Below are positions 1 to 5,963 of a stretch of 6,483 nucleotides of DNA, piece after piece (the first letter of the stretch is position 1; each line of letters starts with the position of its first letter). The stretch is from Acidimicrobiia bacterium (GTDB lineage Bacteria; Actinomycetota; Acidimicrobiia; Spongiisociales; UBA5794), in contig JABDMN010000388.1 in NCBI GenBank assembly GCA_013001485.1, positions 1 through 6,483 on the forward strand, given 5' to 3'. Position numbers and translations under genes: made by a program. Under the pieces are notes generated by a model, which saw only the letters and a list, made by a program, of their open reading frames with translations, ran no database searches and was not told the DNA's origin.

Positions 1-343
1 GAGCATTCCCGACCCCCAGGTCCGTGCCAGACGTTCAGCGATCCTCGGCATCGTTGCTTTCGTGCAGGTCCCCCTCGTCTACCTCTCAGTGACCCTCGTG
101 CGGACGCTTCATCAGGGTCTCACCTTCACCGGACCCGACTCGTCCGTTGACGAAGGGTTCATCGGGCCGCTGCTCATCAATCTGGCTGCTTTCACGCTCG
201 TGTATGCGGCCTTTGTCAGCTACCGCGCCCATCTTGCGACAATCGAGGACAAGCTCGAAGAGGAAGAAGCGATCGCCGACCTCGAGCTCGCCGGCCTCGG
301 GATCTCCGAGCCGAAGCTGAGAGGAGCGGAAGCCGATGGATGA
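1..343 (+). CDS. ccmC: CcmC, heme transporter subunit of cytochrome c maturation (3' part only)
   Basis: This is the C-terminal ~113 residues of CcmC; the gene is open at the window's left edge, with the first full codon at position 2. CcmC is a six-TM membrane protein with a WWD domain that, with CcmD, attaches heme to CcmE on the outer face of the membrane. The visible part contains the segment SAILGIVAFVQVPLVYLSVT followed by the motif RTLHQG. That matches the family's NTLHQG, whose His is a conserved external heme ligand. A last TM segment (GPLLINLAAFTLVYAAFVSY) follows. Beyond it is a cytoplasmic tail of about 40 residues rich in Glu (EDKLEEEEAIADLELA), longer than the few residues ending E. 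coli CcmC. The stop overlaps the ccmD start by 8 bases. The WWD motif itself would lie upstream and cannot be seen. Family assignment rests on the TLHQG context and the operon, and is firm. Confidence 0.93.
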   Translation, partial: SIPDPQVRARRSAILGIVAFVQVPLVYLSVTLVRTLHQGLTFTGPDSSVDEGFIGPLLINLAAFTLVYAAFVSYRAHLATIEDKLEEEEAIADLELAGLGISEPKLRGAEADG

Positions 344-449
344 GGGTTGGGTGGTGTTCGCCTACGTCACCGTGTACGGCTTCATGGCCTCCTACGGTAT
401 GTATCTCGTTGCCAAAGCTCGGCGTCTACGGCGCCGCCTGGAGGGCTGA
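336..449 (+). CDS. ccmD: CcmD, small membrane subunit of the heme-handling complex
   Basis: This 37-residue gene sits between ccmC and ccmE. The ATG at 336 lies inside the end of ccmC (8-base overlap) and the TGA is at 447-449. The product starts MDEGWVVFAYVTVYGFMASY and has one TM segment (about residues 6-26), then a very basic tail ending KARRLRRRLEG. That is the CcmD pattern: an aromatic N-terminal TM helix with a Tyr/Gly-rich centre, then a positively charged cytoplasmic end. CcmD helps release holo-CcmE from the CcmABC complex. It is shorter than E. coli CcmD (69 residues), but family members are often about this size. A Shine-Dalgarno-like GAGGAGCGGA precedes the start within ccmC. Identification depends on position, size and topology because the family is poorly conserved. 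It is easily missed by gene callers with a minimum length. Confidence 0.88.
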   Translation: MDEGWVVFAYVTVYGFMASYGMYLVAKARRLRRRLEG

Positions 450-452
450 TCG

Positions 453-875
453 ATGCCGCACAAGTCGTTCCTCATCCCTGCGATCGGGATAGTCGTCCTT
501 GCCCTTGGCTACATGGTTTTCGGTGGTCTCAACGACAACCTTGTCTACTACCTGACTCCGGGAGAGGCCGTCGAGCAGCGGGCCGAGTACCCCGACGGTG
601 AGCGATTCCGACTCGGCGGCTTCGTCGAAGAAGGGTCGGTTGCTGATTCCGTCGAGGGCGTCGACTTCGTCCTCGTCGACGACGGCGTCTCGATCCACGT
701 CGAGCACAGCGGGGCGCCCCCGCAGCTGTTCCGGGACAACATCGGAGTAGTCGTGGAAGGCGCCTGGGCCGGCGACGCGTTCGAGGCAGACACTCTGCTC
801 ATCAAGCACGACGAGGAGTACCGCTCCACCGACGGCGACGAACCCTACGTCCCGCCGACCGGAGCAGAGGAGTAG
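453..875 (+). CDS. ccmE: CcmE, periplasmic heme chaperone
   Basis: This encodes a 140-residue CcmE, which binds heme covalently through a histidine and carries it from CcmC to CcmF. An N-terminal signal-anchor TM (about residues 5-25) is followed by an OB-fold beta-barrel. The fold is recognisable from RLGGFVEEGSV (residues 53-63) and the stretch HSGAPPQLFRDNIGVVVEGAW (85-105), which parallels the family's G-PDLFREG--VV-G. The heme-binding motif is KHDEEY, giving His119 and Tyr123 in the classical HxxxY arrangement rather than the CxxxY form of archaea and some sulfate reducers. A flexible acidic tail with a PYVPP element follows. The ATG at 453 is preceded by GGAGGG (440-445) at ideal spacing, three bases after the ccmD stop. 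A GAGGAG sequence near the end of this gene serves ccmF. Confidence 0.96.
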   Translation: MPHKSFLIPAIGIVVLALGYMVFGGLNDNLVYYLTPGEAVEQRAEYPDGERFRLGGFVEEGSVADSVEGVDFVLVDDGVSIHVEHSGAPPQLFRDNIGVVVEGAWAGDAFEADTLLIKHDEEYRSTDGDEPYVPPTGAEE

Positions 876-881
876 CGCCCG

Positions 882-2930
882 ATGCTCGCAACGGTCGGGT
901 TCCTGGCAGTCCTTGTTGCGACGGGGTCGGCGGTCTGGCTCGCCATCCGTGGCTACTTCGCGATGCGCAGCCCAGGGCCCTCAGCCGTGCGGTCGCTGCG
1001 GGCACCCGTGCTGGGTCTGGTCGGTGGTGCCCTGGTGGCGATGGGAGCGCTCGAAGTCGCCCTCCTCGTCGACGACTTCTCGATCGAGTACATAGCCAAC
1101 AACTCCGCCACTACTACGCCATTCCTGTTCAAGATCGCCTCGGGTTGGGCTGCGCTCGAGGGGAGCATCCTGTTGTGGGCCCTCGTCCTGGCCGGGTTCG
1201 TCTACACCGTCTACCGCCAGGTAGCTCGGAAAGGCGACGACGACGGCCTCGGCAGCGGCGCGTTGTTCGTCCTCGGGATCCTCGCCATCTTCTTCTTCGG
1301 GGTGATGCTCACTGTGTCCAACCCGTTCCGGGTGTGTGTGGACCCGGCTGCCATCGGGTGTTTCGAGTCCGCCAACTTCCCGTGGAACGGCGCTCTCGCA
1401 GCGGCAGAGGGCCGGGGACCCAACCCACTTCTGCAGAACCACATCCTGATGGCGGTGCACCCACCCATGCTCTACCTGGGGTACGTGGGCATGGCCGTCC
1501 CGTTCTCGTTCGCCATGTCCGCCCTACTGCTGGGCATGAGTGGTTCAACCTGGCTGAAGCGCACCCGGGTGTGGACTCTGGTCGCCTGGGGATTCCTCAC
1601 CGTCGGAATCGTGCTCGGAGGTCTGTGGTCCTACGAGGTTCTGGGCTGGGGCGGCTATTGGGCATGGGACCCGGTCGAGAACGCCTCCTTCATCCCGTGG
1701 CTCACGGCTACGGCGTTCTTGCATTCCTCTGTCGTCCAGGAACGTCGCGGAATGCTCCAGGCCTGGAACTTCGTGCTGGTGATCGCAACGTTCGCGCTGA
1801 CGATCCTCGGGACGTTCCTGACTCGTTCCGGGGTGATCGTCTCGGTCCACAGTTTCACTCAGTCGGCGATCGGCCCGGTGTTGCTGTGGTTCCTCATGCT
1901 GGTGCTCGTCGGATCGTTCGGACTGTTCTTCGCGAGAGTCCACATCGTCGCCTCGTCACCTCGTCTCGACTCGATGGCAAGCCGCGAAGGCGTGTTCCTC
2001 TTCAACAATCTGCTCCTCACGGTGTTCGCGGTCGTTGTCACAGTCGGCACCCTCTACCCGATGTTCACCGAGGCCTTCACTGGAGACCAGGTCGGCGTGG
2101 GCAGGCCGTTCTTCGACCGGATGGCGATCCCGCTGTCGTTCGCCCTCCTCCTGGCCATGGGGATCGGCCCCATCACGCCCTACAGGGCCACCAGGGGAGC
2201 GGTCGTATGGGAGCGCATCCGCGGTCCGATCCAGTTTGCGGTTGCGGCGACAGCCGTCGTGGTCCTCTTCGGCAATCGGAACCGTTTTCTGCTCATCGGG
2301 ACTCTCCTGGCCTTCTTCGTTATGGCCGCCATCGCTCGCAACCTGTGGACGGCAGCGAAGAAGGCAGCTCCCAAGTGGGAGAAGTCGGTTCCCTCTGCTG
2401 CGTTGCGGGTGATGCGGAACGACACCGGCTACTGGGGTGGTCAGATCTCGCACTTCGGTGTTGCTCTGCTCGCCCTCGGAATCGCCGTTTCGGCCAACCT
2501 CAGTGTGGAGGCAGAGGTGACGCTCACTCCGGGAGAGACCGCCAGCGTCGCGGGGTACGACCTCACCTACGTCGAGAGTTTCACCCGTCAGGAGCCGCAC
2601 CGGTTCTCCATCGGCGCCGTGATCGAGATCAGCCAGAACGGGCGTGTCATCTCCACCGAGGAGCCCCGGCTCAATCGGTACGGGTCGTCCCAGCAGTCCA
2701 TCGCCACGCCAGCCGTCGACGAGTCCTTCACCGGAGACCTGTATCTATCGCTCCAGGCCATCGACCCTGAGCGGGTCACGCTGGGAGTGTGGTGGTTCCC
2801 CTTCATCTGGCTCATCTGGGTCGGTGGATTGCTGGCTGGTGCGGCTGTGCTGTGGTCCCGCCTGGTTCGGAAGCCCAAGCCGCTGCGGGACCCGGTCCCC
2901 GTTGGCCAGGGGGCCAGCGGTGAATCCTGA
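882..2930 (+). CDS. ccmF: CcmF, cytochrome c heme lyase
   Basis: This encodes a 682-residue multi-pass membrane protein, the synthase that takes heme from CcmE and ligates it to reduced CXXCH apocytochromes. The length is typical. The WWD heme-binding motif WGGYWAWDPVEN is at residues 256-267. The four conserved histidines expected from E. coli CcmF all have candidates: H193 (in HPPMLYLGYVG), H281 (AFLHSS), H323 (SVHSF) and H524 (ISHFG). Residues 311-324 (TFLTRSGVIVSVHS) are another family signature. A C-terminal periplasmic domain (about 540-635) precedes a last TM (about 637-658). The external loop before HPP carries two cysteines, C152 and C160, absent from E. coli CcmF as I recall it. In the LEGS segment (residues 92-95) a Leu stands where many members have His. 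The start is ATG 882 with AGAGGAG (866-872) nine bases upstream, six bases after the ccmE stop. Confidence 0.97.
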   Translation: MLATVGFLAVLVATGSAVWLAIRGYFAMRSPGPSAVRSLRAPVLGLVGGALVAMGALEVALLVDDFSIEYIANNSATTTPFLFKIASGWAALEGSILLWALVLAGFVYTVYRQVARKGDDDGLGSGALFVLGILAIFFFGVMLTVSNPFRVCVDPAAIGCFESANFPWNGALAAAEGRGPNPLLQNHILMAVHPPMLYLGYVGMAVPFSFAMSALLLGMSGSTWLKRTRVWTLVAWGFLTVGIVLGGLWSYEVLGWGGYWAWDPVENASFIPWLTATAFLHSSVVQERRGMLQAWNFVLVIATFALTILGTFLTRSGVIVSVHSFTQSAIGPVLLWFLMLVLVGSFGLFFARVHIVASSPRLDSMASREGVFLFNNLLLTVFAVVVTVGTLYPMFTEAFTGDQVGVGRPFFDRMAIPLSFALLLAMGIGPITPYRATRGAVVWERIRGPIQFAVAATAVVVLFGNRNRFLLIGTLLAFFVMAAIARNLWTAAKKAAPKWEKSVPSAALRVMRNDTGYWGGQISHFGVALLALGIAVSANLSVEAEVTLTPGETASVAGYDLTYVESFTRQEPHRFSIGAVIEISQNGRVISTEEPRLNRYGSSQQSIATPAVDESFTGDLYLSLQAIDPERVTLGVWWFPFIWLIWVGGLLAGAAVLWSRLVRKPKPLRDPVPVGQGASGES

Positions 2931-3336
2931 TGTTCGGCGGATCGGAATCTGGGCGATCACGGCTGTCCTGGCTGTTGTAGTGGTCGTCGGTTTCGTCAGA
3001 GGAGACCCCACCCCGGAGGATCGAGTCGCCAGGCTGGGCGGTGCCATCAAGTGCCCGGTGTGTCAGGGCGAGGCCATCATCGACTCGCCGTCCCCGACGG
3101 CCCAGGCGATGGTCGAGGTTCTGGAGGAGAAGGTCGCAGCCGGTGAGAGCGACGGCCAGATCGTCGACTACTTCCAGACACGCTTCGGCGACGGGATCTA
3201 CCTCGATCCACCATTTTCCGGGAGAACGCTCCTGGTCTGGTTGCTGCCGGCGTTTGCCGTCATCGGGGGGTTATGGATGATCTGGTCGAGGCGGCGCGGG
3301 TCCATTGAACTGTCACGGGAGCCCGAGCCGACGTGA
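2920..3336 (+). CDS. ccmH: CcmH (CcmL-type), apocytochrome thiol oxidoreductase
   Basis: This encodes a 138-residue short CcmH. It corresponds to the N-terminal half of the E. coli fusion protein and to CcmL of alpha/gamma-proteobacteria. It has an N-terminal TM anchor (residues about 8-26), then an external three-helix domain with the redox motif KCPVCQGEAIIDSPS, giving C45 and C48; the family consensus is RCPxCQNQxIxDS. The segment GQIVDYFQTRFGDGIYLDPP (79-98) matches the conserved V-YG--VL--PP part. A C-terminal TM (about 104-122) and a basic stop-transfer RRR follow. CcmH reduces or holds the CXXCH thiols before heme attachment, paired with CcmG. The chosen start is GTG 2920, overlapping ccmF by 11 bases, with a G-rich ribosome binding site at 2909-2913. 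The ATG at 2930 is in another frame. The open frame extends upstream into ccmF, but that part is out-of-frame ccmF sequence. Confidence 0.95.
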   Translation: MNPDVRRIGIWAITAVLAVVVVVGFVRGDPTPEDRVARLGGAIKCPVCQGEAIIDSPSPTAQAMVEVLEEKVAAGESDGQIVDYFQTRFGDGIYLDPPFSGRTLLVWLLPAFAVIGGLWMIWSRRRGSIELSREPEPT

Positions 3337-4139
3337 CCAGTGAGAGGAAACGCGTTCTCGAACGGCGCGATTTGGTGGCGCGCGACCTCGACGAGATCGA
3401 CGAGCAGGAGGAAGTCGGCGAGGTCGACGGCGAGACGGCGGCACGGCTCCGTGCGGCGTACCGCGCCGAGCTCGAGTCGCTAGATGCGACCCTGGCCGAT
3501 CTGCCGGACGATTCCGATGACGTACCCGAGGCCCCGACGCCGACAGACGACGATCCGTCACAAGCGACGCGATCGGTGCGCTCGGTCGTCATGGCGTCCA
3601 TAGCGATTGTGGCCGTGCTCTCCGTGGTGATCTTCATCGCAGCGCAAGGCGGCGACGACGACATCACCGCCTCGGACGAGTCTCCTGGCGCCCTGACCGT
3701 CGACCCAGCTGCCGTCAGCAACGAGCAACTTGAGGCGATCGTGGCGGGCAGCCCGGATGTCACCGGTATGCGGATGGCCCTCGCCGACCGCTACTTCTCT
3801 GCGGAGGACTACGGCTCGGCGCTCGACCACTACCTCTACATCGCCGAGAACGCGGAGGATGCGATCGACCAGTCCCAAGCGCTCGCTCGGGTCGGTTGGA
3901 TGGCGTACCGAACGGGCCTTCCCGGGGAAGCCGCCGATTATGTGGAGACCAGCCTGCAGCTCGACCCGGTCAACAACGAAGCGATTCTCTACCGCGGGTT
4001 CATCACCTTCTACGGGTTGGGCGACGCCGAGACCGCCATCCCACAACTCGAGGATGCCTTCGAGCTCCCCAATCTCAGCGAGAGCGTGATCACGCAGATC
4101 GTGGACGCCCTTGACGAGGCTCGAGGAGAGACACCGTGA
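3333..4139 (+). CDS. CcmI-like TPR membrane protein of cytochrome c maturation
   Basis: This encodes a 268-residue protein in the ccmI position directly after ccmH, overlapping it by GTGA. Residues 1-60 form a charged helical segment (VLERRDLVARDLDEIDEQEE, then ETAARLRAAYRAELESLD). It resembles the leucine-zipper-like loop of CcmI, in which a Y/RRDxLxxLxxDxxxG-----E pattern is typical. An acidic linker (58-75) precedes a single TM helix (about 83-104). The external part (about 125-265) is helical, with TPR-like units near 144-175, 183-214 and 217-246; GLPGEAADYVETSLQLDPVN is a clear TPR second-helix/turn. CcmI binds the C-terminal helix of apocytochromes and hands them to CcmF/H. Unlike classical CcmI there is no TM at the extreme N-terminus, so the charged segment is an N-terminal cytoplasmic domain rather than a loop between two TMs. 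The ribosome binding site is weak (GGGAG 3317-3321), which fits translational coupling. Assignment to the CcmI role is partly from context. Confidence 0.8.
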   Translation: MTSERKRVLERRDLVARDLDEIDEQEEVGEVDGETAARLRAAYRAELESLDATLADLPDDSDDVPEAPTPTDDDPSQATRSVRSVVMASIAIVAVLSVVIFIAAQGGDDDITASDESPGALTVDPAAVSNEQLEAIVAGSPDVTGMRMALADRYFSAEDYGSALDHYLYIAENAEDAIDQSQALARVGWMAYRTGLPGEAADYVETSLQLDPVNNEAILYRGFITFYGLGDAETAIPQLEDAFELPNLSESVITQIVDALDEARGETP

Positions 4140-4756
4140 CGGAAGCAACCGAAGCAACCGAAGCGACCGCTGACGAGGCACCGCCGTCGGGGGGTCGCAG
4201 GTCGCCGCGCTGGCGGGTCATCGCCCTCGTGGTGGTCGTGCTTGCAGTGGGGATCATGGCGTGGGTGTTCAACGACCGGTTCGGCGTGGACCCACGTCTC
4301 GTAGAGTCGCCGCTCATCGGCCAGCCATTCCCCGCCCTTTCTCTCGACTACCTCGAGGAGGAAGGCACCCTCGACTTCGCCGACTTGCGGGGCGAGGTGA
4401 TCGTCGTCAACTTCTGGGCCTCGTGGTGCTTCCCGTGCCGCGCCGAGCACCCTGTGCTAACTGCAGCCGCTGAGGTATACGCAGAAAGAGGAGTCCACTT
4501 CGTCGGAATCGTCTATCAGGACAACGCGGACTCCGCGATCGGGTTCCTCGACGACTTTGGTCGTGGGGAGAACTACAGCTACGTACTCGACCCCGAGTCG
4601 CGGGGCACAGTGGAGCTCGGGGTGTACGGCATCCCGGAGACCTACTTCGTCGACACCGAAGGCATCATCCGCGCCAAGCTCCAGGGCGAGGTCAACCCAA
4701 CTGTCGTGTTGGCCACTCTCGAGGACATCCTTGCCGCAGATGGCAACACTCCGTAG
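4136..4756 (+). CDS. ccmG: CcmG/DsbE-type membrane-anchored thioredoxin
   Basis: This encodes a 206-residue thioredoxin-like protein. A Thr/Glu/Ala-rich cytoplasmic N-terminus (three EAT units, residues 3-11) is followed by a TM anchor (about 27-45) and an external thioredoxin fold. The active site is WCFPC (97-101) within NFWASWC. The family-specific segment GVYGIPETYFVD (162-173) contains the cis-proline P167 and the E168 typical of CcmG/DsbE. VGIVYQDN (123-130) matches the family's VGI-YKD. It reduces disulfides in CcmH or directly in apocytochrome CXXCH, fed by a CcdA/DsbD-type transporter not seen here. The GTG start at 4136 overlaps the previous stop by four bases (GTGA), with AGGAG at 4124-4128 at ideal spacing. 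It is the last gene of the operon, after the ccmI-like gene, whereas proteobacteria usually place ccmG before ccmH. ResA is the alternative, but the GVYGIPE segment and the operon favour CcmG. Confidence 0.93.
   Translation: MTEATEATEATADEAPPSGGRRSPRWRVIALVVVVLAVGIMAWVFNDRFGVDPRLVESPLIGQPFPALSLDYLEEEGTLDFADLRGEVIVVNFWASWCFPCRAEHPVLTAAAEVYAERGVHFVGIVYQDNADSAIGFLDDFGRGENYSYVLDPESRGTVELGVYGIPETYFVDTEGIIRAKLQGEVNPTVVLATLEDILAADGNTP
4142..4168 (+). repeat. Three-copy 9-base tandem repeat at the 5' end of ccmG
   Basis: Two exact copies of GAAGCAACC are followed by GAAGCGACC, encoding Glu-Ala-Thr three times in the cytoplasmic N-terminus of CcmG. The third copy differs at one synonymous base. It lies in an unstructured tail, so copy-number change would keep frame and probably be tolerated. 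Confidence 0.9.
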
Positions 4757-4772
4757 CCACGGATGACCGAAC

Positions 4773-4790
4773 GGAGCCGAATTCGGCTCC
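4773..4790 (+). terminator. Perfect 18-base dyad after ccmG, possible terminator or attenuator
   Basis: GGAGCCGAATTCGGCTCC is its own reverse complement. As RNA it gives a 7-base-pair GC-rich stem with an AAUU loop, starting 17 bases after the ccmG stop. No T-run follows (next bases ACCTGCGAAAAAC), so it is not a classical intrinsic terminator. GC-rich organisms often end operons with such stems, and it could equally stabilise the 3' end of the ccm transcript or be a protein-binding site. It is the only strong structure between the ccm operon and the cytochrome gene. Confidence 0.5.
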
Positions 4791-4886
4791 ACCTGCGAAA
4801 AACTGCCACCTTTAGGGTCCTATGGCCCCATCGGGCGGTGCAGAGAAACGCAACAATGGGTATCAGTTGCAGCACTGGAGGGTGGC

Positions 4887-5915
4887 ATGAAACCCAGGTC
4901 GGGTTATTTGTTCGTCATTCTGTTCGCGGCCGCGCTTGCGTTGGCCGCCTGTGGAGGGGACGCTGGCCCCGCCGGGCCCGCTGGTCCTGCCGGCCCCGCC
5001 GGCCCCGCTGGCGCTGTCGGCGCCGCTGGCGCCGATGGATCTGATGCCGCTCTCGATGTCGCCGATCTTTCCTGTACCGATTGCCACAATGAGACGTCAG
5101 GGATTCTGTCGGTGCAGGCTCGATTTGCCGAGTCGCATCACGCCACCGGGGACTCCTGGGTGCGTGGCTCGATAGGTAGTTGTGCAGGCTGTCACGGTTC
5201 CGAGGGTCCGAAGGCGCGCATCACTGCCGGGCTCGGCCCGAACGATGAGTCCATCCAAGGTGTCGCGACCTCGTCGCCCATCAACTGCCGGACGTGCCAC
5301 GACGTTCACATGACCTACACCGGCGCAGACTGGGCGCTGACCGGTGATTCGGCCGCTGTGTCGTTCGACCGCTCGGACGGAACGTACGACAAGGGCACGG
5401 CGAACCTGTGCGCAGAGTGCCACCAGATCCGCCATCCGAGGCCGGAGGCGACGGATGGCATGATCGAATTCACCACGACTCGCTTCGGCCCGCACCACGG
5501 CGTCGAATCGAACATGGCAGTCGGTGAGGGCGGCATGGGAGTAGAGGGATCCGCGGCCGGTCACTACACCTTGATCGAGGGCGGCTGCGTCTCGTGCCAC
5601 ATGGGCGAGAATGCCAACCACGGCTTCGAGGCTCAGCTCTCGAGCTGCGAAGGCTGTCACGCAGACATCGAGTCCTTCGACCTCAACGGAACTCAGACCG
5701 AGATCCAGGCACTCGTCGACCAGATCAAGCCGCTGCTCATCGCAAGCGGGATCATGAATGAGGAGAACCGTTCGATTCCGGGTACGTACACCGAGGAAGT
5801 CGTCAACGCGATGTGGAACTACATGTACGTGATCGAAGACCGGAGCCTGGGTGTCCACAACCCGGCCTTCACCAGGGCTCTCCTGAACTACTCGCTCGAG
5901 GCTCTCGGCGGCTAG
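4887..5915 (+). CDS. Hexaheme c-type cytochrome lipoprotein with collagen-like linker
   Basis: This encodes a 342-residue exported multiheme cytochrome. A lipoprotein signal peptide ends in the lipobox LAAC (C22). Nine Gly-X-Y triplets follow (residues 27-53, the first five all GPA). The heme domain has six CXXCH motifs: CTDCH (63-67), CAGCH (99-103), CRTCH (134-138), CAECH (175-179), CVSCH (234-238) and CEGCH (254-258). All cysteines other than C22 belong to these motifs. Nine further histidines (84, 85, 141, 183, 203, 204, 226, 245, 324) are enough for bis-His ligation of all six hemes. The layout, with SHHA after heme 1, CHDVH, CHQIRH, CVSCHM then NHGFE, and a C-terminal helical part with GVHNPAFTRALL, recalls the c554/NrfA/HAO multiheme superfamily. 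No CXXCK catalytic site is present, so an electron-transfer role is more likely than nitrite reduction. The start ATG 4887 has GGAGGG at 4877-4882. The adjacent Ccm operon would mature it. Electron partner and substrate are unknown. Confidence 0.93.
   Translation: MKPRSGYLFVILFAAALALAACGGDAGPAGPAGPAGPAGPAGAVGAAGADGSDAALDVADLSCTDCHNETSGILSVQARFAESHHATGDSWVRGSIGSCAGCHGSEGPKARITAGLGPNDESIQGVATSSPINCRTCHDVHMTYTGADWALTGDSAAVSFDRSDGTYDKGTANLCAECHQIRHPRPEATDGMIEFTTTRFGPHHGVESNMAVGEGGMGVEGSAAGHYTLIEGGCVSCHMGENANHGFEAQLSSCEGCHADIESFDLNGTQTEIQALVDQIKPLLIASGIMNEENRSIPGTYTEEVVNAMWNYMYVIEDRSLGVHNPAFTRALLNYSLEALGG
4965..5045 (+). repeat. Collagen-like Gly-X-Y repeat (nine triplets) within the cytochrome gene
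   Basis: This region codes for residues 27-53 of the hexaheme lipoprotein: five GPA triplets, then GAV, GAA, GAD and GSD. At the DNA level it is a very GC-rich, 9-base-periodic tract (variants of GGCCCCGCC and GGTCCTGCC). Synonymous third-base variation between units suggests it is not a very recent expansion. Similar Gly-Pro-Ala spacers directly after the lipidated Cys are known from surface multiheme cytochromes of the OmcA/MtrC kind. A role as an extended stalk is inferred. The repeat keeps the opposite strand open as well, which creates a false GPAGPA-like frame there. Confidence 0.92.
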
Positions 5916-5935
5916 AGCTCAAGCTGTAACGCGAA

Positions 5936-5963
5936 CGAAGCCCACGGCTAGCCGTGGGCTTCG
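5936..5963 (+). terminator. Perfect 28-base palindrome, probable terminator of the cytochrome gene
   Basis: The left arm CGAAGCCCACGG (5936-5947) and right arm CCGTGGGCTTCG (5952-5963) pair perfectly around the loop CTAG. This gives a 12-bp, very stable stem 21 bases after the cytochrome stop. Past a small internal bulge, ACGCG (5929-5933) and CGCGT (5965-5969) can add five more pairs. There is no T-run on either strand, so if it terminates transcription it does so in the U-tract-independent manner proposed for high-GC bacteria. It could act on both strands. Confidence 0.7.

Noticed and set aside
1956..2600. A 214-codon open frame on the - strand
   Set aside because: It is antisense to ccmF, with a low-complexity D/E/R/H-rich translation. 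It has no motif and is best explained as a GC-rich shadow frame.
1145..2770. A 541-codon open frame on the + strand in another phase
   Set aside because: It lies wholly inside ccmF. Its translation is Arg/Pro/Gly/His-rich with no recognisable motifs, as expected from shifting a GC-rich gene, whereas the ccmF frame has all family signatures.
2644..2919. Extending ccmH upstream to a longer frame start
   Set aside because: The upstream part overlaps the ccmF C-terminal domain and translates to Ser/Pro/Arg-rich noise. The GTG at 2920 gives a proper N-terminal TM anchor and normal CcmL length.
4136..4756. ResA (System II thioredoxin) instead of CcmG
   Set aside because: The GVYGIPETY segment and position in a System I operon favour CcmG/DsbE. 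No ResB or ResC gene is nearby.
4812..4860. Possible cyclic-di-GMP (GEMM) or other riboswitch before the cytochrome gene
   Set aside because: Such switches often precede multiheme cytochromes, but the conserved GGCAAACC and GACGCAAAGCC elements are absent. Only a weak GGG/CCC imperfect dyad is seen.
4838..4866. Sigma70-like promoter for the cytochrome gene (TATCAG at 4861 as a -10)
   Set aside because: Only a partial -10 match is present, with no acceptable -35 at 16-18 bases, and it sits very close to the ribosome binding site.
4965..5045. CRISPR-like or VNTR array
   Set aside because: The periodicity is in-frame coding for Gly-X-Y triplets with no spacers.
4904..5089. A minus-strand frame with Gly-Pro-Ala repeats
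   Set aside because: The Gly-Pro-Ala coding repeat is nearly symmetric at the codon level, so the reverse strand also reads as GPA. There is no signal peptide or sensible start.
5097..5858. A 253-codon open frame on the - strand
   Set aside because: It is antisense to the hexaheme cytochrome, whose own frame has six CXXCH motifs and a lipobox. The antisense translation has no recognisable domain.
4887..5915. Cytochrome c nitrite reductase (NrfA)
   Set aside because: It has six CXXCH motifs, no CXXCK catalytic heme site, and is shorter than NrfA. Only general superfamily resemblance remains.
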